64,000 nt of DNA, from positions 1,523,048 to 1,587,047 of the forward strand of contig JASSKH010000006.1 in the NCBI GenBank assembly GCA_031763025.1, written 5' to 3'. Below, piece by piece: positions 23,336 to 35,177 of this stretch. The number at the start of each line of letters is the position of its first letter. The first letter of the stretch is position 1. The notes below the pieces were generated by a model that was not told the origin of the DNA, did not search any database, and worked only from the letters and a program-made list of their open reading frames with translations. The translations under genes and the position numbers were made by a program. Source of the DNA: Macrocystis pyrifera. Taxonomy: Eukaryota; Sar; Phaeophyceae; Laminariales; Laminariaceae.

Positions 23336-25559
23336 CACACCCTGGAGAATAGACAATAGTCCAATAGTCTATTAATAGCTTCCTATTGCAATTGACTGTC
23401 TAGGGTGGGCCCTAATTCCAGTTAATTGAAAGGGGTCGAGCTCTATGGTCCAGACAACTTCTATTAAGTGACCCCTACCTGACCCCATTGTCCAGACAAT
23501 TTCCTTTTATAGGTAGTCTCCGTAATCTATGGTCAGGACAATTCCAATTAATGGACCTTCTCCTAAATAAATTGTCCGGCCAATTCCAGTTGACAGGCTG
23601 TCTCCTGAATCAATTGTCCCGATAATTCCAGTTGATAGTCCGCCCCCCGAAATAGTTGTCCGGACAATTTCAATGAGTAGACTGACGCCAAAAGCATGTG
23701 TCCCGACAACTTCAATTAATAGACATTCTCCCAGATCAATTGACCCGACAATTTCAATTTATACAGTCTCCAATATCAATTGTCCTGACAATTTCAATTC
23801 GCAGACTGCTTTCTAAATCAATTGTCCGGGCAATTCCAATTAACAGACAGTATACAAAATCAATTATCCCGACAATTTCGACTAATTCGAAATCTCCAAA
23901 ATTACTTCAGACAATGCCATCATTGGTGGGCAGTCTCCTAAATTGACTCCCCGTACATGTCAAAACAACAGTGCATACTGATTACTCTGTTTCGTGAAAA
24001 CTTTTTAGTGATTTACATCTGAGCACATGGGCTAAGCGGTGAAAAAAAAATCCTACCTGCCGACATAAAACACAAAGCTAACGTTGAGGTGTCCCGCCCT
24101 TTTCTGCTTATGCCTTGGACAATAGACCTATCAATAGACTATTGCCCCTAAAGCAGAGTCACGAAGTTGTCTTTTATTAATTGGAATCGTCCGGGCAAGT
24201 GATGGCATAGACTGTCGAGCAATCGAAATTGTTTAGACAATTGATCTTGGATACTGTCTAACAATTGGATTTATTCGGACAATTTATATCGGGCACTGTT
24301 TAACAATTGGAATTGTCCGGACAAATAATTTTGGAGACTCTCTATCAATGGAAGTTGCCTTGACAATTGATTTCAGAGACTGTCCATTAATTGGAATTGT
24401 ATGAACAATTGATGTTTGGTGCTTTTCAATAATTGAAATTTTCCAGACAAATGAGCTCGGAGACTGCCTATCAATTGAAATTGTGCTGGCAAATGATTTC
24501 ACAGGCTGTCTACCAATTGGAATTGCTTGAACGATTGTTTTCGGGTGATTTACATTAATTGGACTTGTCGGGGCAACTGCTTTGAGATACCGTCTATTAA
24601 TTGGAATTGTCCGGACAATGGGATTCGGAGCGATCTACTAATTGGAATGGTCATAACGATCGAGTTTAAGAGGGCTCTGTTATTTGAAAGGTGGCAGCTG
24701 CCTCTAGAACTACATTTGATTTGGTAAGTACACAACAGTACCACCATGCTAGTATTGCCTATACAACAGTAACAGTCTGTTACAGGATCGGGAACTTCCC
24801 TCAATACGAAATAATTTGCAAGGTCCTCTATTATGCCATATTACGAGTAGAATCAATTCAATGGGGAGTGTCTATCATAATACAATAAATACTGTAGGTA
24901 CACGGCCATGACATTTATCGAGCAATTGATTTCTTGCGCGGCATCTGAAATGATTTGTGCCCACAGTTCCAACTAATTTCCAGTCGCCGAAGTCCGTTTG
25001 GACAATTTCATTCAATTGACAGCACCCGAAATCAATTGTGCGGACAATTTCAGTTAATAAGCAGCAGCCGAAATCAAATGTTCAGACAAATCCAATTAGT
25101 AGACAGCTCCCGAAATCAATTATCTGAACAGCAGTTTCAGTTAGTGGACAACACCCGAAATCAATTGTCTGGACAATTCCCATTATTGGATAGCACCCGA
25201 AATCAATTTGCTGAAATCAATTTGCTGAATAATTCTAATTAATTGGCAGTCTCCGCAGCCAATTGTTTGAACAATTCCAATTCATAGACAACACTCGAAA
25301 CCTATTGCTCACACAATTCCAACTAGTAGATGGTATTCGAAATCAATTGCCTGGACAATTCCAATTCATAGACAATCGCCGAAAACAATTACCTGGCCAA
25401 TTTCAATTAAAGGGCAATCGCCGAAATCGATTATATTGACAATTTCAATTTATAGACAGTCATCAAAAGCAATTGTCAAGACAAATCCAATTAACACACA
25501 TCCTCCTGAATCATTTGTAGACGCAATAGACTACTGAAATAGTAGTTGTCCAGAGTGTG
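23336..25559. mobile_element. Repeat-built transposon-like arm, right copy
   Basis: A 2.22 kb block in opposite orientation to 19,721-21,878. Ends read CACACCCTGGAGAA (left) and, on the other strand, CACACTCTGGACAA (right). It is filled with the same ~40 bp degenerate palindromic units. No transposase frame. It lacks the two CCTGGT insertions present in the left arm and so serves as their empty-site reference. Confidence 0.75.
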
Positions 25560-25659
25560 ATTTTTAGATATAAAAAATAAAAATAAATGGCAGCAATACA
25601 CAAACGCCGATACGTACTCTCGCCCAGGCCGATGCACGGATTATACGCGCCATCGTCTA

Positions 25660-26110
25660 CGCCAATGCATGGATAGTACCCACTCTCGTCCAGGGCGGGT
25701 CATGGGTAGCAGTGGTTAAACGGTATGCCAGCGCAAATTAAGAGGATGTGTACTCTCGCTCACGCCAATGCCCGGAGAAGCACCCCCGTCCGGAATGGTG
25801 CATGGGTATAGTAGTGACTCGAGAATATATGTCGGTGCATATAAATAAAGTACAAAATATTGCGGAAAAACACAATAAATAACGCGGCAATACACAACGC
25901 CGAAGCGACCATTTCAAACGCATGGATAGTACTCTCTTCCGTCCAGGCCAATGCATGGATAGTACCCACCCTCGTCCATGCCGGTGTATGGATAGCACCC
26001 TCGTCCTTGCTGGTGTGTGGATAGCACCCTCCCTCGTCCATGCCGGTGCATGGATAGTACCCTCATCCATACCGGTGCATCGATAGTACCCTTACCCATA
26101 CCGGTGCATC
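25660..26110. repeat. About 30 bp minisatellite
   Basis: Degenerate units built on TGCCGGTGCATGGATAGTAC and CCTCGTCCA, densest at 25,925-26,110. Preceded by a separate duplication of CAATACACAACGCC. The frames over it are the repeat translated. Confidence 0.7.
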
Positions 26111-26439
26111 GGAGGCCCTGGGGGCACTTCGCCAGGTGAAACCGAAGGCAGAAGATTACCCCAGTGGAGTTACCCTCCATTCATCGCGTATCGGTGCAGC
26201 CACATCGCTGGCGGCCATTGGGGAGGTGCCGCAGAGGATGATCCAGGTGTAAGGTACTTGGAAACCCTCAGAGTCTTCCAAAGAACATACCCGCTACAAC
26301 CCAGAGGACGCGAGTATGGTATCTCATAAACTAGCTAAAACGGGCAAGATAGAGCAGAAGCGGCCGGGTTGGGTACCGTATGGGGCCAAACACCGTAGTA
26401 TCGACGCGACCTCGGAGTAGGGATGTAGCATTGGTTGTT

Positions 26440-26645
26440 TTCCATTGGGGGTCCCGGTCGTCCGAGACTACGTGTGTTAGGGCCCGGCAAGTCGGCTGGA
26501 GGGGGGGATTCTCGGGTACTGCCATAGGGAACGACAAGCAGCGGCCGGTGGCGCAGCTCTCGTACCACACCAGTGGCGCCCCCGGCCCTCCGGCCCCCGA
26601 TGTCGCAGATGATAATAACGTGACATTTCGAAGAATATACAACAA
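26440..26645. repeat. Direct repeat, copy a (partner 27,095-27,295)
   Basis: Shared order: CATTGGGGGTC, GTCGTCCGAGACT, AGTCGGCTGG, GGTGTCG/GGTGGCG, CGTACCACACCAGTGG and a G/C-homopolymer-rich middle. Non-coding. Confidence 0.65.
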
Positions 26646-26654
26646 AGCATAACA

Positions 26655-26930
26655 TTTCTAACGTCAAGCATACAGAAAGAAAAGTGAGCTTTGTTGCCAA
26701 CGATTCGACTTCACTGCTTGATAATCATGGACTCTATCGACGTTTGGGCTTTACGACCAACAAGAGGGTTTTATCCTGGTAGAAGTCAAGGAGGACGGAA
26801 ATAGGGCGTCCCGCTCGGGCACCTCGTGCTTGATGTGCGTAGTCGCGCGTATAGAGAAGACGCGCACGGCATGACACTGCCCGCTGCCGATTGATAGGCC
26901 TAGACTAGGTCTACTGCTGTAGTTTCTCCC
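26655..26930. repeat. Dispersed repeat, partner at 11,085-11,510
   Basis: Shorter version of the 11 kb copy with the same block order; lies between the two 26-27 kb direct repeats. Confidence 0.6.
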
Positions 26931-27094
26931 GCCCGCGCGCCCGCCTCTATCCTCTTTCGTATGTGGGTGGAACGGAGCGGCCATACATGCATGGTGCTGG
27001 CTACACCGTACTATATTGTACCAGGTATATATTTATTTTTGACGATTGACTGGTAGCGATTCCCGGCTCGATAGCAAAATGGGGCATGTCAACG

Positions 27095-27295
27095 GTTTTC
27101 TACCATTGGGGGTCTTGGTCGTCCGAGACTGCGTGTGTTATAATCCCGGCCAGTCGGCTGGGGGGGGGGGACTTTCGGAACGAGAAGCAGCGCCCGGTGT
27201 CGCGGCTTTCGTGCCACGCCAGTGGAGCCTCCCCCCCCCCGACGTCGCAGAGAGTGAGAATAGCATGACATTTCACAGGGTATAAAACAAACAAT
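27095..27295. repeat. Direct repeat, copy b (partner 26,440-26,645)
   Basis: Same blocks as copy a with a G10 run near 27,161 and a C10 run near 27,231. Confidence 0.65.
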
Positions 27296-27662
27296 AATGT
27301 ACGAAGTACGGGGTATTAGTCCAGGGTAATCAGAATAAACTTGTACGGCGGTGTACTGCGGTGTACTGCTGCGTACTGCTGTACCTTCATCCCTTGTTCG
27401 GGTTATATAGTATCAGTACGCAGAATGATTGTTTAAAATTGCCCTGTTGACCCGGGCAGCATCCAAGGGAGCCACGGGCCTATATCTTTGACAAGGAATT
27501 ACATATAGAATACGCCCGTTCGGTTTATCACAATACTTGTAAAGTTCGGTAAAAATTGACTGTACGAGTAGACGAGACGTATTACGCAGCTTGCAAAGTT
27601 GAGTATCAACTATTTAATCAGTCGAACTCACAGCTGACGTATTTCAAAATTTATAAAAAAAA

Positions 27663-30600
27663 TAGGACGTTCCTCGGATGGTTCCCGTTCGGGGTATTTA
27701 GCCGTATTCGGTGCGTGCTGCATTCAGTGCATTTACAAGAACGAAACCGTCAATTATGTGTCTCCGTCCGGTCCGGACGTAGCGTACACAACAATGAATG
27801 GCACGTTCAACGAGCAATCAGTTTTTTAAGATCTTTACTGGTATTTAGCAATCATTGTCGTCGCTGCTCGTGCGGTTGAATGCTAGGACTAAACAGACAG
27901 ATTGCAACGGTCAACCGTTCGCCTCATATTTGCAAAATGTCGGAGCGTCGCTCAATCGCGAGCGGCAACCGACAACTCTAGACGGACGTTTAAAAGTGTT
28001 ATTAATGCTGAGGATTGGGAGGCATATTTTTTACATTTTCTGGGGTTCCCAATGTGTATTGAGGCGTTTCCCGCCAGAGGCCAGTTTTAAATTCCGTGAA
28101 TGCCAATTTTGTTTAGACGATCGCGCGGATTTGCAAACGAACGCGAGCGAAGGTGTTACATACACGTATCATGCATTCCCGGGGGGTAGGTCGGAGCGTA
28201 CCATGGCCAGTACGAAACATCTAGCTGTAGAACGTGCGTCGTGTTGAGCGAGTTGATGGGTGGTGGTCTCATCCTTTGACTACATACTATTTACATACAA
28301 ACATATTGCCACGCTGTCTCCAGATTGTGTGTCCCCCAAATTGTGGGCTGTAGTTTTAAAGGGGTTGTTACAACATTTAAACTTTTCCTTTCTTTTCTTG
28401 ACGCATCCTACGATAGGGGTGGACCTGCAATTTTCTGAGAATTTTCTGAAGCTCCTCTTTTGAGGAGCTCTATAATACCTCACCTCAATCACTGACCTTG
28501 ACAGAAAGAAAGTGCAAGACTCATTATCCCACGCTACAAGTACGGATTGCAGTGTTTGCCCCACTAGTTTCTGACCGATTGATCTCCTCGAGCGAGCAAC
28601 CATCTATGGTATGACATTACGTCGTATGACACTCTGACTGCTACCGTTGTTTTAGGGCTACGTACGAGTGCGGCAACACGAAGGGCGATTGTCCAGTCGG
28701 TTGATGTTCGGGACGATCGCTGGTGGGTAAAGCCCGAAACTAGGCGGGAAGCTCAAGAGTTGGCCTAGGGCCATTGCTGAGGACCTTAGAGTGTTCAAAG
28801 CCACCGAGGGATCTACGGAAGACTCCCCCTTAGTCTTTGGAGTTGGGACCGCACTGTGGCCCACTGCAGCAAAACAGACGGGAAAGTGGTACCGGGGAAT
28901 CTTCGAAGCAGCTGAACGGTTCATGGGCAGGTGGCACGAGGCTGAGGCAAAGCTGAGTAGACAGCGCCGCGCATCCGCTGCGGGTAGTGTTAAAGGGAAC
29001 GGGGGGAGGGGTAACAGCAGGAGGGGTAGAAGGAACACCGTGCAAGTGTATGGGGGCAGGAGGGGGAACGGGAGGAGTAGAAGGGAAACCGCGGTAGAAG
29101 AGAGTAACACAGAGACCGCAGACAGGGTAGCAAGGTACCAGGCCGACCAATAGGTTGGACTTTTCTTTGCTACTCGTACCGCCAACTGCTGCGGCCGTTC
29201 GGTATGTATTGGCTTGGTGCTTTGATTTTTCCATGACTTAACTTTTCCTATATTTTCCCCTTCTTATCCTTATGAAAGAAGTACTACAAGTTATTTTACT
29301 ATTAAATCACAAAGTTCATCAAAAATATTAGCTTTTTTAGATATTTTGAAATATTTAAAATGGGTGGGTGACCAGCGTATTTTGGCCCGGTCATTATTTC
29401 TCTTTTTACTTAGCTAAGTGTTCCCCGGGATGCATATTTCCCTTTTTTCCTTCCCGTTTCTTCCCCCTTGCACATCCATTTTGGCTCATGCTCGGGGTTT
29501 GTATCTGAGCTTTGGATTCCCATTTTATTTATTTATTTCGGATTCTTCCCCTCTTCTTTTTCTGTTTGGTTTCTTCGTTGCTTCTCTCTTTCTTTATGGT
29601 GTATTTTGGTTGCTGGCGTATGTATGTTGTGTCGGCCGCACCTAGTGCAAAGGAATGTGGTAGGCTATTAATGCATTACGGTGTGTTATCTCTGTGTCGT
29701 AGTATGTGACCACAGAGCTCGTATCTTTCTTGGGTGAAGAATCAGCACGGACACTGGGCTTGCTGGATGTCGACGAGTAGAAGAACGGTTTAATGTGAAG
29801 AACACACACACGAGTATAGCGCGGTGCACGGAAAATTTGATCGGGTTGTGCGGACGAACTTCTTCGAAGTCATGTATCGCGTGCGATATTGGGCTTCAGG
29901 TGAGGAGCTCAGAAAACAAGGCACCACCCCTACAAGGCTCCACCCCTATGCCCGTGGCATTACTCGCACCCCGATCGACAACCCCACGCCATGGCCTCCT
30001 GCAGGTGTCATAACAAACTAAATCACTGGTATTCCTCAGTGATATTGATGTTTGTAATAGTAGTGTTTTCTCAGTGGAGAAGGTCCGTCAGCCACAGATG
30101 GTTTGGCCAAAAAGCTCTACCCCCGAATTAAGGCACGCTTGGCTTGTTTGAGTCACCTGGATAGCTTTGAATTACGTTGCTGTTCGAGTTATTTTGGGCA
30201 CGACGAGGAAATATTAGTATTCTCTTGCACAGCTCCTGTGTCGGAGACAACAGTAATAACATTCTAGCCTTATTGAGTAATCTACGTGCGTGTTGGGGGG
30301 GGGGGTGTACTCGATAGGACAGATGTACTCGATCTCATGCATGGCCGTGGTCGTATGACCGTGTTGGGGGGGGGGGGGGGGGCAACCTTCGAGCACATCC
30401 TAACAGGTGTTGAGCCTCGTTTCCTGTTTCACACCATCACCACATCTAAGCAATGTGTATACCACCACTATCATCTTCATACAACAAGTAGCGAGCAGCT
30501 CAGGACCCGTTTAGTGTTGCCTGAAAAAAAAAAAAAACGGTAATCTTTCAACCGTTACACCACATGGCTGAATCACCTGTTAGATTCAGTGACACGAGGC

Positions 30601-30885
30601 ATGAGTTAATGAGTTAATGAGTGATGACGGTACTATTGCTCCAAGTAGAATCCAAGTAACGCTATGATACGACGTGCTATAAATAGGGTACCGTTTAGTT
30701 TGCAATGCTGTCTCCCACGTTTCCTGTATCCAACCATGCGGTCCGCCGCTGCACCGTAGAGTAGAAGAGAACAAACAGCTGAGATGTATCTTGTTGTCAT
30801 AATCTCCACACGAACATATACACCACAGAAGGAATGAGCCGTACCTTGATGTCGCAGACTCCGCCCGCACATTCACATATACGGG
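27663..30885. repeat. Segmental duplication, copy a (interrupted)
   Basis: Matches 61,767-63,600 in order, from GACGTTCCTC-GATGGTTCCC through CACCACCCCTACAAGGC and CATGGCCTCCTGCAGGTGTC to CACGTTTCCTGTA. Only copy a carries a LINE fragment (about 28,650-29,815) in the middle. G runs at 30,295-30,305 and 30,366-30,382. No coding region is certain. A short frame with the residues EVMYRVRYWA (29,870-29,900) has a counterpart EVMFRVRDWA in copy b. Confidence 0.65.
28650..29815 (+). pseudogene. 5'-truncated LINE, C-terminal fragment plus 3' UTR
   Basis: Residues near the start (GRLSSRLMFGTIAGG, then a stop at 28,724-28,726) resemble the conserved tail of non-LTR retrotransposon polyproteins. An open stretch follows to RVARYQAD at about 29,150. 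The 3' UTR includes CTTATCCTTATGAAAGAAGT, a T-rich zone and the dispersed 3' module GGATGTCGACGAGTAGAAG, and ends in an ACACAC tail. There is no reverse transcriptase domain, so the copy is dead on arrival. It lies inside segmental duplication copy a. Confidence 0.7.
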
Positions 30886-32114
30886 AAGTAACATTATATT
30901 ACAGGGTCGTATCATATCGCTATCAGCGACTATCCCCGAAGGGCAAGCAATGCTCATGACATTCAAGCAACACCAAGTATTTTTATTTTATCAATAAGGC
31001 CTCTCGCCAAACGACCGCAAACCCCAAATCTCCGTATAGACCGGTATCGGTCATCTTCACAGAATAAAATAGGTCACCCGCTGACAGTGAAGTTCCTAAG
31101 GTGGACATTTGCTCACTCTGGTTGGCTAAGGGGTATACTGTAAGCGGCACAATCAACCTACAGAGTATTTCCAAGCCACAGCTTCTGGAGCGGGCCGTAT
31201 CAAACCCACATAAAGTACCTCCAAGCGCAGCATCCAAGCCAGATGTTTGCTACGATAGGTGTTTACTCTCTATTTTTTTTCGCTCCTGCCCTAAGGATCC
31301 CCATGACTCAGAAGCGGCTTGAAGGTCACGCGTCTTTTCTAGCGTCTCCTGGTCCTCGGGTGCCCGTTGACTCCAATATCTTGAGGTTTTATTCGAACAG
31401 AACAAAAAAAAACATCACCACTACTGTTGTTTTAACACGCTTGAGCGTAGATAGTCATCCTGTCCGTGCCTACCGGAGAACGGCCGTGACCCGAAAGAGT
31501 TTCATCACAGCAGGTTGTGTTTCTCACGAGGTTGCCTCCCCGCAGGTGCTTTTCAACACAAGAAGCCTACACGTCGGCATAGGAGAAACTGCAGTGATCG
31601 CAATTGGTCGAAAGTCGGGGTACACAAAACGAGACGAAAAACAATCCCCAACTAACTGAACGTTTGCACTTCACGTCCGGACAGGTGCAGCTCCTCACAG
31701 GAAACTGACTACAGCCCGTGAACTTGAGGCATGCACTCGACGGAGTGTGCGAGGGCGCCGGGTGCACAAGACAGCAGTCGCAGGCAGCCAGAAACAACAC
31801 TCACGAGGAGTTTGGATGTGCTCGAAGTTAAGAGCATAGCACAAAATGGCTACATTCTCGATGAAGAAATGGCCTTCCCTTGAAAATCGCTGTTCTCCAG
31901 AGACGGAAACTACGGTTAGTACTTATCTTTTCGAGTCGTCGTCGAAGCTGCTGGGGTAAAACCAAAACTACGTTGCCATGGTCGGGAGTAACTTGTTGCC
32001 CTAAAGGGCAGGAAAGGGAAAAAAAGCTCTGGCTTATCGTCTCGTCGACCCTGGTGACATCCAGGGGAGTCACCGGCCAGTAGTCAATCTTTTTGAGTTT
32101 TTTAATAAAAAACA
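30886..32114. other. No supported gene
   Basis: A 138-codon frame at 31,243-31,659 lacks motif or splice support. A block near 31,105-31,240 loosely echoes 13,970-14,110 (TGGTTGGCTAAGGGG and CCAAGC-GCAGCATCC words). Confidence 0.4.
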
Positions 32115-32207
32115 TATGTGAAATCAATTTTTCTCAAAAGTTCGAAATACGGATCTTGGCTATGTGAATCAATTTTTCTCAAAAGTTCGAAATACGGATC
32201 TTGGCTG
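32115..32207. repeat. Two-copy ~47 bp tandem duplication
   Basis: ATCAATTTTTCTCAAAAGTT through ACGGATCTTGGCT is repeated back to back with almost no change. Confidence 0.8.
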
Positions 32208-35177
32208 CAAAGCCCTTACTCTAATCACAGGTTGTATGCAAGTATGTATTGCCCAAACGCCTATTGATAGTAGTAGGTACCTTACGCATACCTGAGGTAA
32301 CCAGCGTCCCTTGAACGGAGAGTTACATCCAGATTGTCCATTTTTGTCCCCCAAGAAAAACAGGGAAAGCAGGAAATACTTTCAGAATTCGGAATTTTGA
32401 CAGAGGGAAAATATCAGGAAAGTTGAACTTCACGTATGTCGAAAAACAAATCAGGAAATTCTAGGGGTTGGGGGGGGGGGGACAATGTGTGAAAAACAAA
32501 ACAAAACACGGAAAATACGGAAAAATTCGGAAACGTCCTCCGAGAAAAACGGCCCTCAAGGAAAGCGACTGCCCGAAAATATGCATGCACGAAAAGGCAC
32601 GCTTACTCACTCAAGGCACGCCTACTCCTCCAGAGGGCAGAGCGGTAAGGCAACTTTTTGTGTGTCTCCATTGCTGCTTCAATAGCTGAAGCAGCCGATG
32701 CATGCTACGGCCGGGGTATCCCCAGGCGTTCTACGAAAATCGAGGTTCACGCTGATTCTTCTGGGGCTCGTCTGTTGAGGAGCTCCATAACTCACCCCGA
32801 ATACGTACTGACTTCAGCATGATGAATCAAATTGCATCCTGATGAATAACCTCATGCATGTCCCAAGTATACAAAAACGTCAATCATTCGAAAAACGATT
32901 GGCATTCCGACGATTTATAACCCCGTCATTCACGAAACAGTGCATTCAGCGGAAATGTGCTGTTAATACCTCTATCGTAGAACACGTCTCGCATCACCTC
33001 TCGTTTCCCGGGCTCCTCGCCTGGGGCGTTCTATACCCAGTGGCTGTAGTGGGTATATTACCACCACTCACGGTGTTAAGTCACCGAAAATCCGATTTTG
33101 TTGTTTTTTCAAAGTGTGCATTAAACCCCTTTTGGGATCCCGAGACAACGACCGAAAAAATGACGGCTTTACCTGGTGAAACCAACTGTCTACGAGCGGG
33201 GTGAAGGCCCAGGGAGTACGGCCAGGACCGTGTTGCGGCCGTGCCGTACGACTCCTCGCGGTGTCACTCGGACGCACGAACCATTGTCTCAATCGTGGCG
33301 GTCGCTTTAACCGTCCTTTTTTTCATCGCCAACCTTCCCCCCTCTGCAAGTCCCCAAACAGGGTTTATTAACCCGAACAAATAACCTCAAAAGGCCGAAG
33401 TGTATCCACGAAATATATCTTAAAAGCTATAGACTGGGTAGCTTCTAAAGGCCCGTTAAAGAGCCCGGTCAGCCAGAAAAAGTGTGATTGTACCTCGATC
33501 GTAGCACGCGCCTACCTGCCTTCAGCGAAGCGCGGTGTGTATAACCCCCCCCAAATACAATGCATCTCGAAACGTTCAATGGATAAGGTATGTGAACGCC
33601 CCGAGCCACAAAAAAACACCGATGACACCACTGGCGCTTCGATGTGGCTCCTGAAGCTCCTCGCACGCTGTCTTTTGCGGCGGTACCAGGCTAGCGTGTA
33701 CCGTGAGGGGCGTCGAGATCGCACAGGGGCGTATGCGATCATTTCTCGGCGCTCGCTTTCTCTTGGCAACGGCAGCAACGGTGCTAACGCAAGTCCCACA
33801 TTTTCGGATTGCCCTCGGCCAAATATTTTTAGCTACCTTGGTTGGTACTGACAACCTCGCCTCTGACTTTTCGAAAAATCGAGCGCCGAAGAAACGATCG
33901 CACCTCCGCCTGTGCGAAGTAAACGTTATCTTACGGCAATTTACCGACGGCAAGAAAAACGACCGCGCAGCCTCTAAGCGTAAACCAAAATCGTGTCGCA
34001 CCGAACAAAAATTGGGCGCAGTTTTCAGCCCACTCAGCCCACTATATATAACGTTCTCGCTCCATACGTGTTCTACGTCAAAGTAAACAACAGCAAGGCA
34101 CCAAAATTACCTTGTAAGGTTTTAAGAAATAAGAAAAAGATGCCTGTGCATGAGGCTCGAGTAGACAGAGCCAGGTAGGCTAACCGGGCAAAACAGTCAA
34201 CGGGGCCCACTGTGGTGTTACATATTATACGCTCGAGAGTCCTCACTCAACGACTTCGAGACATCCAACAATTGGGCCAAGAAACAACGTGCCTCCAGCG
34301 TTGCCCAGCGTTGCCGATGATGTCGCCACCGCTGCCGGGCCCAAGTGTTTGTCGTTCGTATCGACTTTTTTTTACCTCTCTGACCCACGGTCCGACGAAC
34401 ACTTTTTATCAGAATTCCATTCGAGGTTCGTACAGCACTTAACCCCCGAGGTTTCACGACGGTATGGTCTTCATGCTCTCCCAGAAACCGTTAGCACAGT
34501 CAGCAGTACAACCCTGGAAAAACCAAAAACCTGACAAGAAGGCTCCCTACGCTATTCTGGTGGGGAAAATGGGGCGAAAGCAGCGGCTTTCGGTAGTATA
34601 AAGCGGTATGATACGAGTAAGATCCCCTTCGAAAGCAGGTAGTGGCATCGTCATCCCGACCAACCTCCAACCCCCACATGCGAAAGAAGCAAGCGCCGAT
34701 CGTGTTCACGGGTGCGCCCTCCACAAGATAGTCTCGCGACCGCGCGTCCATATGACTTCCAAGTCAAACCCCTTGGTCGAGCAGTCGGAATTCCCTATCG
34801 AAAAGCCGCGCTTTAGTCGGGAAAAAGCACCGCCTACAACATGGAATCAGGTGGGTCACTCCGACTTCGAAACCCGTTTCGTGGCGACTTGGTTCTACCC
34901 GCCCTCTAAACCGGGCTGGAATATTCACCTGGTAATCACCAAGCACCGTGCCGCCCGCACGCCCGTCAGTGCACCACTATATAAAAAGGACAAGCATGTA
35001 GCCCGCTGACCTGTTCCTCTTCTTGCGGACGGCACCAGAACTCACATCAAGACAACGTTTGGAAAATACCAAGCCGAAACATTTCGTTCCCACCACCATT
35101 GCCGTCCGCTTGCGACAATCAACAGCAGGGATCACGCCGGCTGCCTCTTCTCCTTGCCCCTCATGAGCCACCGTGAA
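32208..35177. other. Intergenic; 3' flank of the ZIP gene
   Basis: Contains a G12 run (32,470-32,481). Frames up to 141 codons around 33.5-34.1 kb overlap on both strands and have no recognisable features. The last ~170 bp before 35,178 should hold the ZIP 3' UTR. Confidence 0.45.

Noticed and set aside
31243-31659. 138-codon plus-strand frame
   Set aside because: No recognisable domain, and no splice or start evidence.
33540-34086. Overlapping frames up to 141 codons
   Set aside because: Both strands are open over the same stretch; no motif, splice site or repeat of the frame elsewhere.
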